A stretch of DNA of 64,000 nucleotides from Candidatus Westeberhardia cardiocondylae (GTDB lineage Bacteria; Pseudomonadota; Gammaproteobacteria; Enterobacterales; Enterobacteriaceae): contig JABYQB010000004.1 of NCBI GenBank assembly GCA_024648785.1, positions 1 to 64,000 on the forward strand, written 5' to 3'. A program made the translations under genes and the position numbers. The stretch's first letter is position 1, and each line of letters starts with the position of its first letter. Positions 38,666 through 51,114 of this stretch are shown in pieces. Under the pieces are notes generated by a model that saw nothing but the letters and a program-made list of their open reading frames with translations, had not been told where the DNA came from and did not search any database.

Positions 38666-38965
38666 ATGGAACTTTCATTACAAAACGCTTTATATTTACC
38701 ATCAATCTTATTTATTATTGGGTTAACTGGAACAATTATTTGTAAAAATATATTATCTATATTTTTAGGAACAGAAATTATGATAAACTCTGCATCAATG
38801 GCATATATAATATCAGAAAATTATTGGAAAAATATAAACGGGCAAATTATGTACATAATAATAATAACTGTTATTGCATCAGAAGCAAGTATTTTTCTAA
38901 TTTTATTATTAAAATTACAAAAAATCAAAAAAAACTTAAACATTAAAAACATTTCCATGAGATAA
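38666..38965 (+). CDS. nuoK: NADH-quinone oxidoreductase subunit K
   Basis: 99 aa; GTEIMINSASMAYI, ASEASIFLILLL; nuoK position. Confidence 0.92.
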   Translation: MELSLQNALYLPSILFIIGLTGTIICKNILSIFLGTEIMINSASMAYIISENYWKNINGQIMYIIIITVIASEASIFLILLLKLQKIKKNLNIKNISMR

Positions 38966-38973
38966 AAACATTA

Positions 38974-40839
38974 ATGAATTTATTATTTTTAATACCAACA
39001 TTACCATTAATTAGTTTTATTTTTCTAACATTTCCTAAATGTAAAAACAACAAAAAATATTCAACATTTATAGGTATTACAGGAATTAGTTTATCTGCAT
39101 GTATTAGTATAATAATAGCAACAATTTTTATAAAAAAAAATATAGAAACAACAAATATTTTTTTTAAACAATATTTATTCAATTGGGTAGAAATAGATAA
39201 TTTCAAAATTAATATTTCATTACATTTAGATATATTATCATTAATTATGATATCCATTATAATAATAACTGGATTACTTATTTTATTATATTCAACATGG
39301 TACATGAAAGATAATAAAAATTATCCACTTTTCTTTTCTTATGTAAATTTATTTATCTCTAACATGATATTTTTAATACTATCCGACAACCTAATATCAA
39401 TGTACTTTTTCTGGGAAATAGTAGGATTTTGTAGTTACCTATTAATAGGATTTTACTATAAAAAATCAAAAAATATCAAATCAGCAAATAAATCTTTCAT
39501 TATGACAAGAATAAGTGATATATTTTTATTAATATCAATACTTATGATATTTAATAAATTTAAAACTTTAAATTTCCATGAAATTTCATATATTATAAAT
39601 GATCAAAAAAATTTACCTAATATAACAATTGAAACATTTTTGTTACTTATAGGTGCAATAGGAAAATCTGCTCAATTTCCAATGCATACATGGTTAATAT
39701 CAGCTATGGTTGGTCCTACTCCAGTATCAGCTTTAATTCATTCTTCAACAATGGTAACTATTGGTATATATCTAATTAATAGAACAAATTCAATGTTTAT
39801 TTCTTCACCAAAAATATTACTTATTCTAAATATACTAAGTATAGTAACTATACTAATATCAGGATCATCAGCTTTAGTACAAAAAAATATAAAGAAAATA
39901 CTTGCTTATTCAACAATAAGCCAATTAGGCTATATATTCCTAGCACTTAGTATACAAGCATGGAATGCCTCGATTATTCATTTAATAATTCATTCATTCT
40001 TTAAATCATTATTATTCTTATCTGCTGGTATATTAATTATATCATGTAATAACGAACAAAATATAACAAAAATGGGTGGGTTAAAAAAACCACTAATATT
40101 TATTTATATTTGCTTTCTCGTTGGATGTTCATCATTAGTTGGAATTCCATGGATAAGTGCAGGATTCTATTCAAAAGAATACATATTTCATTATCTTATA
40201 TACAATAACAATATATTCACATTAATTGGAGCAATTTTAGGTACATTATTTACTATTATATATACCTTTCGTATGATTTGTATAATATTTCACGGAAAAA
40301 TACAAATTAAACCCAGTATATGCCAAAATATAAATTGCAATTTACCATTAATTATATTATTAATTTTATCTAGTTTTATCGGTTTTTATATAATAAACCC
40401 AATAATAAAATATTTACCTAAAAATACGCAAAATACACAAAACATTAACATAATACAACAACTATTTGAATGTTTAATTTTCATAGTTATAGCATATTTA
40501 TCTAAAAAACTTTGGATAGAAAAAAAAACATTATTGATGCATCAAAAAAAATATAGGATTACTCAAAATATCAAACATGTTATATTTCAATTTTTATATG
40601 ATGGATGGAAAATAGATAAAATCTATACAACATTATTTACTAATTCATATAATAATTTTTGTAAAAAATTATCAAAAGATCCAATAAGCAAATTAAATAA
40701 TTTATGTAATAATATAGTATATTATATTCATTTAATATTATTAAATATTGAAAACAATAAAAGATTATATCGTTGGTACATATTATTAATGATAACAAAT
40801 TCAACAATCATTATAACATTTTTAATTTTTATCACATAA
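38974..40839 (+). CDS. nuoL: NADH-quinone oxidoreductase subunit L
   Basis: 621 aa; FFWEIVGFCSYLLIGFYY, AQFPMHTWLISAMVGPTPVSALIHSSTMVTIGIYL. Confidence 0.96.
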   Translation: MNLLFLIPTLPLISFIFLTFPKCKNNKKYSTFIGITGISLSACISIIIATIFIKKNIETTNIFFKQYLFNWVEIDNFKINISLHLDILSLIMISIIIITGLLILLYSTWYMKDNKNYPLFFSYVNLFISNMIFLILSDNLISMYFFWEIVGFCSYLLIGFYYKKSKNIKSANKSFIMTRISDIFLLISILMIFNKFKTLNFHEISYIINDQKNLPNITIETFLLLIGAIGKSAQFPMHTWLISAMVGPTPVSALIHSSTMVTIGIYLINRTNSMFISSPKILLILNILSIVTILISGSSALVQKNIKKILAYSTISQLGYIFLALSIQAWNASIIHLIIHSFFKSLLFLSAGILIISCNNEQNITKMGGLKKPLIFIYICFLVGCSSLVGIPWISAGFYSKEYIFHYLIYNNNIFTLIGAILGTLFTIIYTFRMICIIFHGKIQIKPSICQNINCNLPLIILLILSSFIGFYIINPIIKYLPKNTQNTQNINIIQQLFECLIFIVIAYLSKKLWIEKKTLLMHQKKYRITQNIKHVIFQFLYDGWKIDKIYTTLFTNSYNNFCKKLSKDPISKLNNLCNNIVYYIHLILLNIENNKRLYRWYILLMITNSTIIITFLIFIT

Positions 40840-40943
40840 ATATAAAAAAATAAAAATAAAACAACAATTTATAATAATCTCTGTTATAATCCCGAAAATT
40901 AATTTAATAATTTTATATATCTAAACTCAGGAATATCCATAAT

Positions 40944-42461
40944 ATGATTCTTACTTATTTTATACTCATTCCTTTTATAGGAGGATTGCTATCTTGGACA
41001 ATAGGAATCATCACTAAAAACACAAAAATAATTAAATATATTTCTTTAATTACAATAATCATTACATTCCTACTTTCTTTAATAGTATTAATATACAACA
41101 ATAAAGAAAAATACGAAACAAATAAATTTCCTAATTGGAAAATAGAATATATACAACCATGGATTCCAAAATTTGGAATCAACATACATCTTGCTATGGA
41201 CAATATATCAAATATAATGATTATATTAAGCACTTTCATGGGAATAATATCAATACTTTGTTCATGGTCTAAAATAGACAAACAAATTGGTGCATTTTAT
41301 TTTAATTTATTATGGTCAATAAGTAATACAATTGGAATATTTCTATCAATTGACATGTTATTATTATTCATATTCTGGGAAATAACAATATTTCCTATAT
41401 ATTTCCTAATTATACTATGGGGCAATCCAACAAATACAATCATACAAAGAATACACGCAGCAAAAAAATTCCTAATTTATTCACAAATTAGTGGAATAAC
41501 AATGTTAGTATCAATTTTATCTTTAGTAATAATTTATCATAATAATGAAAAAATTTGGACATTTAATTACGAAGAACTATTAAAAATACAAAATTCAAAA
41601 ATATTAGATTATATAATAATGTTAGGATTCTTTATATCTTTCACAATAAAAATACCAATTATACCATTTCATAATTGGTTAATTCACGTCCATAAAACAT
41701 CACCGATATACAATACCATAGAATTAACAAGTTTGTTATTAAAAACAGGAATATATGGACTATTTCGTTTTAATTTAATATTTTTCCCAAAAATATCCTA
41801 TAATTTTTCATACTTTGCAATGTTAATTGGTATAATAAGTATACTATACGGATCATGGATGGCATTTTCTCAAACAAACATCAAAAAATTAATTGCATAT
41901 TCAAATATTTCTCATTCAGGGTATATTATTGTTGCATTATATAGCGAAAATCAATTAGCATATCAAGGAGCAATAATTTACATAATTGCAAATACTATTT
42001 CTTCATCTGGATTATTCATAATGTCAGAACAACTTTATAATAGACTTCATACACACGATATACGAAACATGGGTGGTATATGGGAGAAATTAAATTTTTT
42101 ACCAGGGATGTCAATATTTTTATTTTCTGCAACACTTGGAATACCTGGAACAGGTAACTTCATAGGAGAAATAGCAATACTATTTGGCGTATTTCAAACA
42201 ACACCAATAGTATCAATAATTTTAGCATACGGATTAATTTTTTCTACCATTTATTCAATAATAACAATACAAAAAATATTTTTTGGGAAAAATATTAAAA
42301 TTAAAAAACCATTAAAAAAAATAACAAAAAAAGAAAAAATTATTATTTACACAATAGGTATATCTTCAATATTTATTGGTATATTTCCAAAATTCATTAC
42401 AAATATTACCTTTAATAATATTAAAAATATTAATTATTATGTTATTAAAAATAAAATTTAA
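40944..42461 (+). CDS. nuoM: NADH-quinone oxidoreductase subunit M
   Basis: 505 aa; IPIIPFHNWLIHVHKTSP, LIAYSNISHSGYIIVAL, GIPGTGNFIGEIAIL. Confidence 0.95.
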   Translation: MILTYFILIPFIGGLLSWTIGIITKNTKIIKYISLITIIITFLLSLIVLIYNNKEKYETNKFPNWKIEYIQPWIPKFGINIHLAMDNISNIMIILSTFMGIISILCSWSKIDKQIGAFYFNLLWSISNTIGIFLSIDMLLLFIFWEITIFPIYFLIILWGNPTNTIIQRIHAAKKFLIYSQISGITMLVSILSLVIIYHNNEKIWTFNYEELLKIQNSKILDYIIMLGFFISFTIKIPIIPFHNWLIHVHKTSPIYNTIELTSLLLKTGIYGLFRFNLIFFPKISYNFSYFAMLIGIISILYGSWMAFSQTNIKKLIAYSNISHSGYIIVALYSENQLAYQGAIIYIIANTISSSGLFIMSEQLYNRLHTHDIRNMGGIWEKLNFLPGMSIFLFSATLGIPGTGNFIGEIAILFGVFQTTPIVSIILAYGLIFSTIYSIITIQKIFFGKNIKIKKPLKKITKKEKIIIYTIGISSIFIGIFPKFITNITFNNIKNINYYVIKNKI

Positions 42462-42483
42462 CTAAACATTTATTTAAATAAAA

Positions 42484-43947
42484 ATGACAATAATATATAA
42501 ACAACTAATTGCACTTTTACCATTATGTACTATTGGAGTAACAATACTATTAATACTATTAAATAGTGCATGGAAAAATAACCAAATTATTAATATGTAC
42601 ATTACTAATGTAGGAATAAACTTATCAATTTATCTAACAAAATATTGTAAACATTACATACCAATATATATATCACCATTAATAACGATTGATTTATTTT
42701 CAATATTTTGTACAACATTAATCTTACTTAGTAATCTAACAATTAGTTTATCATCTTATATTTGGCTAAAAAAACTACCAAAAAATAAAAGAAATGAATT
42801 CTATTTATTGCTATTAATATCTTCAATAGGAAGTATAATTTTATGTAGTTCTGAACATTTTTTAACATTATTCATTGGAATTGAATTAATATCTATTACA
42901 TCATTTGGAATAATTGGATATGATATTTCTTCAAACAAAAAAAAATCAATAGAAATAACAATACATTATATACTACTATCAATAGTATCTTCTGCATTTT
43001 TTTTATTTGGAACATCATTATTATATTCATATTTCGGAGAATTATCATTCTTAAAAATAAAAGAATTATTAAATAATTACACAATAAATCACCCTGTGAT
43101 TTTAACAGGATTAGGAATGATTATAACTGGAATAGGATTTAAATTATCAATTGTTCCATTTCATTTATTAACACCAAAAATATATCAAAATTTATCATCA
43201 CAAAATATAATTTTTTTAACTACTAGTAAAATTACAATATTTTTAACAACTATTAGACTATTTTTACATACATCACTTAATAAAAACCAAACATTTTGTA
43301 CATTACTTATGGTCTTATCTAGCATTTCAATAATTCTAGGAACATTTATGGCATTAAAACAAAATAATATAAAAAAACTCTTTAGTTATTCTTCAATTAC
43401 AAACTTTGGTTATTTAACAATAGGTATAATTACTATAAATAAAAGTTACTCATTAACTATAGAAGCAATAGGAACATATATAATAGGTTATCTAATTTCT
43501 AATATAGGAATATTTAATTGCATTAGTATAATTTCTAATATTTATTCAAAAGAAAAAAATATTCACTCATTATCTTTCTACAAAAGTTTATTTTGGAAAC
43601 ATCCATACATATCTTTAACATTTACAATATCTTTATTATCATTCATAGGAACACCAATAACATTAGGATTTATAGGAAAAATATATATTATTATTTTAAG
43701 TATTCATAACAAACTATATTGGATATTACCAATAATAATTATCGGGAACATAATACAAATTATATATTATATGTACATAATAACTATTATGTTCTTGCCA
43801 GAAACAGAAACAAAAAAATATATATATACAAAATATAATAAAAAAAATTGTTTTAGAAATACTATAATAATAACATTAACATCAATAATAACTATATTAC
43901 TTGGAATACATCCACAACCACTAATTAATATATTAAAATCAATATGA
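42484..43947 (+). CDS. nuoN: NADH-quinone oxidoreductase subunit N
   Basis: 487 aa; LGMIITGIGFKLSIVPFHLLTPKIYQ, LFSYSSITNFGYL; last nuo gene. Confidence 0.93.
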   Translation: MTIIYKQLIALLPLCTIGVTILLILLNSAWKNNQIINMYITNVGINLSIYLTKYCKHYIPIYISPLITIDLFSIFCTTLILLSNLTISLSSYIWLKKLPKNKRNEFYLLLLISSIGSIILCSSEHFLTLFIGIELISITSFGIIGYDISSNKKKSIEITIHYILLSIVSSAFFLFGTSLLYSYFGELSFLKIKELLNNYTINHPVILTGLGMIITGIGFKLSIVPFHLLTPKIYQNLSSQNIIFLTTSKITIFLTTIRLFLHTSLNKNQTFCTLLMVLSSISIILGTFMALKQNNIKKLFSYSSITNFGYLTIGIITINKSYSLTIEAIGTYIIGYLISNIGIFNCISIISNIYSKEKNIHSLSFYKSLFWKHPYISLTFTISLLSFIGTPITLGFIGKIYIIILSIHNKLYWILPIIIIGNIIQIIYYMYIITIMFLPETETKKYIYTKYNKKNCFRNTIIITLTSIITILLGIHPQPLINILKSI

Positions 43948-44005
43948 CAGAATTATATCTGTAAATTGGAAAATGATAAAAATCATAAATTTAAAAACAA
44001 AAAAA

Positions 44006-45130
44006 TTACAATTCAAATTTTTTTAAATCATTAAAATCAATTTCAGAATCAACCTGCCCGATTAAATATGAACTAGATTCTACCTCTTGCGGAGCAACTT
44101 GCACATTATCTGAAATTAACCAAGAACTAATCCATGGAATCGGATTAACACTTATATCAAAAATACCATTTAAACCAATTGCTTCCATACGCAAATTTGT
44201 AATATACTCTATATATTGATTTAAAATATCTTTATTCAGACCAATCATAGAACCACCTTGAAATAAATAATCAGCCCAATCCTTCTCCTGATTAGCAGCG
44301 ATTAAAAAAATATCATAAAACTCTTTTTTACATGAAAAAAAAATATCAGATATATCTGAATCATGATCACGCATTAAATTCAACATATTTTGTGTACCAG
44401 TTAAATGTAAAATTTCATCTCTAGCAATTAAACGAATTATTTTTGCATTTCCTTCCATTAATTCCCTCTCAGCAAAAGAAAATGAACAAGCAAAACTTAC
44501 ATAAAATCTAATTCCTTCTAATACATTCACACTCATTAAACATAAATAAAGCTTCTTTTTTAAATCTTTAATATTTATAGAAATACTTTTACCATTAATT
44601 ATATGATCACCTTCACCAAAAAGATGATAATAACTAACATACTCAATTAAAATATCATAATAAACAGAAATATCTTTAGCACGTTTTAAAATTTCCTCAT
44701 TACTAATAATTTCATCAAAAATTAAAGAAGGGTTATTAACAATATTACGTATAATATGTGTATAAGATCGAGAATGAATAGTTTCAGAAAATGACCAAGT
44801 TTCTATCCAGGTTTCTAATTCTGGTATAGAAACTATTGGCAAAAATGCAACATTGGGGCTACGACCCTGAATTGAATCTAATAAAGTTTGATATTTTAAA
44901 TTACTAATAAAAATATGCTTCTCATGACTAGGTAATCCACAATAATCAATTCTATCACGAGAAACATCAATTTCTTCAGGACGCCAAAAAAACGATAATT
45001 GTTTTTCAATCAATTTTTCAAAAATTTCATATTTTTGTTGATCAAATCTAACTATATTAACAGATTGACCAAAAAACATTGGCTCTAGCAACTGATCATT
45101 TTTATTTTGAGAAAAAGTTGTATATTTCAT
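44006..45130 (-). CDS. nrdB: Ribonucleoside-diphosphate reductase class Ia beta subunit
   Basis: [53 protein letters not shown] (Met 17 of ORF 44006..45178 fits the E. coli start). Confidence 0.97.
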   Translation of the reverse strand: MKYTTFSQNKNDQLLEPMFFGQSVNIVRFDQQKYEIFEKLIEKQLSFFWRPEEIDVSRDRIDYCGLPSHEKHIFISNLKYQTLLDSIQGRSPNVAFLPIVSIPELETWIETWSFSETIHSRSYTHIIRNIVNNPSLIFDEIISNEEILKRAKDISVYYDILIEYVSYYHLFGEGDHIINGKSISINIKDLKKKLYLCLMSVNVLEGIRFYVSFACSFSFAERELMEGNAKIIRLIARDEILHLTGTQNMLNLMRDHDSDISDIFFSCKKEFYDIFLIAANQEKDWADYLFQGGSMIGLNKDILNQYIEYITNLRMEAIGLNGIFDISVNPIPWISSWLISDNVQVAPQEVESSSYLIGQVDSEIDFNDLKKFEL

Positions 45131-45180
45131 AAACACATATCCTATATAATTCGTTAACGTATTAATACAAAAACACACAA

Positions 45181-47478
45181 TTAAATTTTACAACAAGATT
45201 CAAAATCTTCCTCTTGATAAGAATATGACTCTTTTTTTATTACATCACAATCTTGAGGGTCAGATGAACCATCCCTTGTATTATGATAGTATAAAGTCTT
45301 CAATCCAAATTTATAAGCAGTTAATAAATCTTTTAATAAAACCATCATTGGAACTTTACCATATAAAAATACAGAAGGGTCGTAATTCATATTAGCAGAA
45401 ATAGATTGATCAACAAATTTTTGCATTATACTAACTAAACTTAAATAACCATAATTATTTGGAATATCCCAAAGAAACTCATATACATTTTTTAAACGAG
45501 TTGACTCAGGTACTATTTGTTTTAATACACCATCCTTAGAAGATTTAATAATTAAATCAGAACGAGGTGGTTCAATACCATTAGTTGCATTAGAAATTTG
45601 TGAAGAAGTTTCAGAAGGCATCAATGCAGATAAGGTTGAATTTCTTAAACCATATTTTCTAATATTTTTTCTCAATATGTTCCAATCACAATGCAAAGGT
45701 TCATTAACAATGTTATCTACATCTCTTTTATATGTATCAATAGGTAAAACACCATTAGCGTAATTTGTTTCACAGAATAAAGGACAAGATCCAAATTCTT
45801 TAGCTAAATTACAAGATGCCTGTAATAAACTATATTGTATTTTTTCAAATATACGATGAGTTAAATTATTAGCACTACCATCAGAATAACGTACGCCATT
45901 TTTTGCTAAATAATAAGCAAAATTTATTACTCCAATACCTAAAGATCTTCTGCCAATAGCAGCATTTTTAGCAGAAGGAAGAAGATAATGCTGATAATCT
46001 AATAAAGAATCAAGAGCTCTAACAATCAAATCAGACAATATACTAAATTCATTAGTATCATCTATAACTCCAAGATTAAAAGCGGATAACATACATAATG
46101 CAATTTCAGAATCACTATCATCAATATGTTTTATAGGTTTTGTTGGTAAAGTAATTTCTAAACATAAATTGGATTGACGAACAGGAGCTAATTTTGAATT
46201 AAATGCACCATGAGTATTGCAATGATCAACATTTTGTATATAAATACGACCTGTAGAAGATCTTTCTTGCATCAATAAAGAAAATAACTCCCTAGCTTTA
46301 ATACGTCGAAAACGAATATTAATATCTTCTTCATATTTAGTATATAATTTTACAAATTTATTCTGATCTGAAAAAAAAGCATCATACAATCCCGGAACAT
46401 CAGAAGGACTAAACAAAGTAATATATTCATCATTTAACAAACGCCTATACATTAAACCATTTAACTGAACACCATAATCAATATAACGAACTCTGTTTGA
46501 TTCTACACCTCTATTATTTTTTAAAACTAAAAGACTCTCTACTTCTAAATGCCAAATAGGGTAAAATAAAGTAGCTGCACCACCTCTAACACCACCCTGA
46601 GAACAAGATTTAACAGCAGTTTGAAAATGTTTATAAAAAGGTATACAACCAGTATGAAAAGCCTCACCATTTCTTATTGGGCTACCTAACGCACGAATAC
46701 GTCCAACATTAACACCAAGACCAGCCCTTTGAGAAACATACTTAACAATAGAACTAGCAGTTGCATTAATAGAATCCAAACTATCATCACATTCAATTAA
46801 AACACAAGAACTAAATTGCCTGCTTGGGGTACGAACTCCAGACATAATTGGCGTTGGAAGAGAAATTTTAAAATTTGAAATAGCATCATAAAAACGTCTA
46901 ATATAATCTAATCTATTATTTACAGAATAATTTATAAATATAGAAGCAGAAATTAAAACATATAAAAATTGTACACTTTCATAAATATCTCCAGTCACTC
47001 TATTTTGAACCAAATATTTACTTTCAAATTGTTTAACTGCAGCATAAGAAAATTTCATATCCCTACTATGATCAACAAAACTTCCAATATGTGAAATTTC
47101 ATCATAAGTATATTTTTCTAAAAGAGATTTATCATATTTACCAATTTTTACTAATTTAGATACATGTTCATATAACTTAGGAGGATTAAATTTACCATAT
47201 GCTTTCTTCCTAAGATGAAATATAGCTAATCTAGCAGCTAAATATTGATAATCAGGATATTCAACAGAAATTAAATCAGCTGATGACTTTATAATAGTTT
47301 CATGTATATCAGATGTTTTAATACCATTATAAAATTGAATTCTTGAACGCAATGCAACTTGAGAAACTGAAACATTTTTTAATCCTTGCGCAGCCCATGA
47401 AATTACACGATGAATTTTATCTAAATCAATACATTCCATTCTACCATTACGTTTGGTAACTAATAATTTTTGATTCAC
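45181..47478 (-). CDS. nrdA: Ribonucleoside-diphosphate reductase class Ia alpha subunit
   Basis: (GTG)[48 protein letters not shown] 45181..47490, second GTG fits the E. coli start. Confidence 0.96.
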   Translation of the reverse strand: MNQKLLVTKRNGRMECIDLDKIHRVISWAAQGLKNVSVSQVALRSRIQFYNGIKTSDIHETIIKSSADLISVEYPDYQYLAARLAIFHLRKKAYGKFNPPKLYEHVSKLVKIGKYDKSLLEKYTYDEISHIGSFVDHSRDMKFSYAAVKQFESKYLVQNRVTGDIYESVQFLYVLISASIFINYSVNNRLDYIRRFYDAISNFKISLPTPIMSGVRTPSRQFSSCVLIECDDSLDSINATASSIVKYVSQRAGLGVNVGRIRALGSPIRNGEAFHTGCIPFYKHFQTAVKSCSQGGVRGGAATLFYPIWHLEVESLLVLKNNRGVESNRVRYIDYGVQLNGLMYRRLLNDEYITLFSPSDVPGLYDAFFSDQNKFVKLYTKYEEDINIRFRRIKARELFSLLMQERSSTGRIYIQNVDHCNTHGAFNSKLAPVRQSNLCLEITLPTKPIKHIDDSDSEIALCMLSAFNLGVIDDTNEFSILSDLIVRALDSLLDYQHYLLPSAKNAAIGRRSLGIGVINFAYYLAKNGVRYSDGSANNLTHRIFEKIQYSLLQASCNLAKEFGSCPLFCETNYANGVLPIDTYKRDVDNIVNEPLHCDWNILRKNIRKYGLRNSTLSALMPSETSSQISNATNGIEPPRSDLIIKSSKDGVLKQIVPESTRLKNVYEFLWDIPNNYGYLSLVSIMQKFVDQSISANMNYDPSVFLYGKVPMMVLLKDLLTAYKFGLKTLYYHNTRDGSSDPQDCDVIKKESYSYQEEDFESCCKI

Positions 47479-48164
47479 AATTAAAAACACACCTCTAAAT
47501 TTAGATTAAAATTAATATTACTATAAAAATATAAAATATTTTAAATAAAATAAAAAATATAATTTAAATCAGTATATATTAAATACTACATTTTTCATAT
47601 ATTTTTAATATAAACATCAAAATACATGAAAGTAATATTACATAACATTTTTAATATATACATCAAATTTTTAATAAAAATATAAAACATGGAAACAAAA
47701 TACAAAAATGTTAAATAATTTAAAATATACAATAAATAATATAATTTAAATATAAATAATAAAAAATTTAAATATATAAAACATAATATTATACATATAA
47801 ATATAATATTTTAAAATTTCAATATATAATATGAAATATTATTAATTAATAATATTAAAAAAAAATAAACATTTTCGAATATAAAACATAAAGATGATAT
47901 ATAAAATTTTGATAAAAATAATTTTATAAATTAAAAAAAATAACTTAACATATGAAATGTAAAATTTTTAATAGAAATGAAATAATAAAAATTATATAAG
48001 AAATATATAATTATTTATAATTAAATGTTAAATATTTAACTAAAAATAAAAATATAAAATTAAATAAAAAGTTTATTTTTAATATTGTATAATATAAACT
48101 TTAATACTTAAAATTAAAAATTGAAAAATATTAAAAATATATAAATATTATAAATATTAAATTT

Positions 48165-50702
48165 ATGAAATATGAAACAAAAAATAATATATCAATTAAT
48201 ATCGAAGATGAACTTCAACAATCTTATCTAGACTACGCAATGTCGGTTATTATTGGAAGAGCTCTTCCAGATGTCCGTGACGGGCTAAAACCAGTACATA
48301 GAAGAATACTATTTGCCATGAATATTTTAGGAAATGATTGGGATAAACCACATAAAAAATCAGCAAGAATTGTTGGAGATGTAATAGGTAAATATCACCC
48401 TCATGGTGATAATGCAGTATATGAAACTATTGTTAGGATGGCACAACCATTTTCGTTACGTTATATGTTAATAGATGGCCAGGGTAACTTTGGGTCTATA
48501 GACGGAGATTCAGCTGCAGCAATGCGTTATACTGAAATAAGAATGACAAAAATAGCACATGAGTTATTATCTGAACTAGAAAAAAATACAGTTGATTACA
48601 TATCAAATTATGATAATACAGAAAAAATACCAAATATTTTACCAAGTAGAATACCTAACCTACTCATTAATGGATCTTCAGGAATTGCAGTAGGGATGGC
48701 AACTAATATTCCACCACATAATATAACAGAAGTAATAAATGCTTGCTTGCAATATTTAGATAATAAAAATATAAGTATAGAAGAATTAATGAAATTCATA
48801 CCAGGTCCAGATTTTCCAACAGCTGCTATTATAAACGGAACAAAAGGAATTAAAGAAGCATACAATACTGGTAAAGGAAAAATATATATTCAAGCACGTG
48901 CAAAAATACAAAATAATAAAAAGAATGGAAAAGAAACTATTATTATTAATGAAATTCCATACCAAGTTAATAAAGCAAAACTTGTAGAAAAAATATCAAA
49001 TCTTATTAAAGAAAAAAAAATTGAAGGAATAAGCAATTTACGAGATGAATCAGATAAAGATGGTATGAGAATTGTAATTAATATAAAAAAAAATACAATA
49101 GGAAAGATTGTGTTAAAAAAATTATATTCATTAACTCAATTACAAACATCATTTGGAATAAATATGGTTGCCTTACATCAAGGAAAACCAAAAACTTTAT
49201 CTCTAAAAGAGATATTATCATCATTTTTAGAACATCGTAAAGAAATAATAATAAGAAAAACAACATTTGAATTACAAAAAACAAAAGAAAAAATTCACAT
49301 TTTAGAAGCATTAATAATAGCAATACAAAATATTGATACAATAATAAAAATATTACAAAATTCTTTAACACCAAAAGAAGCAAAAAACATCTTACTATCA
49401 AAATCATGGAATACAATATTTAAAAATAAAAATAATAATATTAAAACAATAAAAAATATTAATAACAAAAAAAATAATAACGAACAAAATGATAAAAATA
49501 ATGAAATACAAAAAATAACTTACAAATTAAGCAATAAACAAGCAAAAGAAATATTAAATCTAAAACTACAAAAATTAACTAATTTAGAACACGAAAAAAC
49601 ATTCAATGAATATAATGAAATGATAAAAAAGAAAAATAAACTCTTTTATGTATTACAAAATCCAGAAAATGTAAAAAAAATAATGAAAGATGAATTAATT
49701 TCAATAAAACATAAATACAATGACATAAGAAGAACAAAAATAATTATAAAACAATCAAAAATAAAAACAGAAGACCTAATTAACAAAAAAAAAGTTGTTG
49801 TAACATTATCACATCAAGGATATGTAAAATATCAACCTATAACAGACTATGAAGCACAAAAACGTGGTGGGAAAGGAAAATCAGCAACAAATATTAAAAA
49901 CAAAGATTTTATAACTTCTATATTAGTAACTAATACTCATGACACTATCTTATTATTTTCTAATTTAGGTCAAGTATATTGGATGAAAGTATATCAATTA
50001 CCAGAATCAAATAGAACATCAAGAGGTAAACCAATAATAAATTTACTACCATTAAAATTAAATGAAAGAATTACTAATATTTTACCAATAACAAAACATG
50101 AAAAAGCTACAAATATACTTATGGCTACTGAAAATGGAAAAATAAAAAAAACACCTTTTAATGAATTTATCAATCCAAGAAATACTGGAATAATTGCAAT
50201 TCACCTTAACCCTGAAGATAAATTAATTGGAGTAGACCTAACAAACGGTAAAAATGATATAATGTTATTTTCTTCATACGGTAAAGTAGTTAGATTTTCT
50301 GAAAAACAAATACGTAATATGGGAAGAAAAGTTATAGGAATAAAAGGAATTAATTTACAAAAAGGGGATAAAGTAGTATCTTTGATAATTCCAAAAAACA
50401 CAAGCCCAATTTTAACAATAACAAAAAACGGATATGGAAAAAGAACAGAACAATCAGAATATCCAACAAAATCTAGAGCAACTCAGGGAGTAATATCAAT
50501 TAAAGTAACATCAAGAAATGGAAAAGTTGTTGGAGCTATACAAGCAGAAAACAAAGACCAAATTATCATTATTACAGATTCAGGAAAATTAGTTCGTACT
50601 CGTGTTTCTGAAATTAATATCGTAAGTAGAAACACACAAGGAGTTAGATTAATAAGAACAATAGATAACGAACATGTAGTAGGAATACAAAGAATTCCAT
50701 AA
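48165..50702 (+). CDS. gyrA: DNA gyrase subunit A
   Basis: 845 aa; [53 protein letters not shown] (GyrA box region). Confidence 0.97.
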   Translation: MKYETKNNISINIEDELQQSYLDYAMSVIIGRALPDVRDGLKPVHRRILFAMNILGNDWDKPHKKSARIVGDVIGKYHPHGDNAVYETIVRMAQPFSLRYMLIDGQGNFGSIDGDSAAAMRYTEIRMTKIAHELLSELEKNTVDYISNYDNTEKIPNILPSRIPNLLINGSSGIAVGMATNIPPHNITEVINACLQYLDNKNISIEELMKFIPGPDFPTAAIINGTKGIKEAYNTGKGKIYIQARAKIQNNKKNGKETIIINEIPYQVNKAKLVEKISNLIKEKKIEGISNLRDESDKDGMRIVINIKKNTIGKIVLKKLYSLTQLQTSFGINMVALHQGKPKTLSLKEILSSFLEHRKEIIIRKTTFELQKTKEKIHILEALIIAIQNIDTIIKILQNSLTPKEAKNILLSKSWNTIFKNKNNNIKTIKNINNKKNNNEQNDKNNEIQKITYKLSNKQAKEILNLKLQKLTNLEHEKTFNEYNEMIKKKNKLFYVLQNPENVKKIMKDELISIKHKYNDIRRTKIIIKQSKIKTEDLINKKKVVVTLSHQGYVKYQPITDYEAQKRGGKGKSATNIKNKDFITSILVTNTHDTILLFSNLGQVYWMKVYQLPESNRTSRGKPIINLLPLKLNERITNILPITKHEKATNILMATENGKIKKTPFNEFINPRNTGIIAIHLNPEDKLIGVDLTNGKNDIMLFSSYGKVVRFSEKQIRNMGRKVIGIKGINLQKGDKVVSLIIPKNTSPILTITKNGYGKRTEQSEYPTKSRATQGVISIKVTSRNGKVVGAIQAENKDQIIIITDSGKLVRTRVSEINIVSRNTQGVRLIRTIDNEHVVGIQRIP

Positions 50703-51114
50703 AATATATACCAAACAAAATTTGAAAAATAAAAATTATGCAAATAAAGTTTGTAAAAATATATAAAACATTTAAATAAAATAAAATTATTAAAATATTT
50801 AAAATAAAATACTAAAAACAAATAATATTTAATTTTAAATAAAATTTCATTGTCTTAAATAAAAATGATATTTAAAAATAAAAAAATTTAGAACTTAAAT
50901 AAATATTAGAATATTAGAACTATACAAAATAACAAAATATATACAAAACATAAAAAATTTTACATTATCAAAAAAAATAAAAAACAAAAAATAAAAATTA
51001 AAAACCATTAAAATTTATATAAAATAAATATATAACATAATCAATAAATATATTCATATAATAAAATTATAAAAATATAACAAATAAAAAAAAAAATTTA
51101 CAAATAAAATATAT

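Noticed and set aside
47491-48164. Possible replication origin or regulatory region between divergent nrdA and gyrA
   Set aside because: Pure A/T bias with no DnaA-box cluster visible; a TATAAT near 48090 may be a gyrA -10 but such strings are common here.
49420-49530. Asn/Lys-rich stretch in GyrA that looked like an insertion
   Set aside because: Length matches the corresponding E. coli GyrA region; it is compositional drift rather than an insertion.
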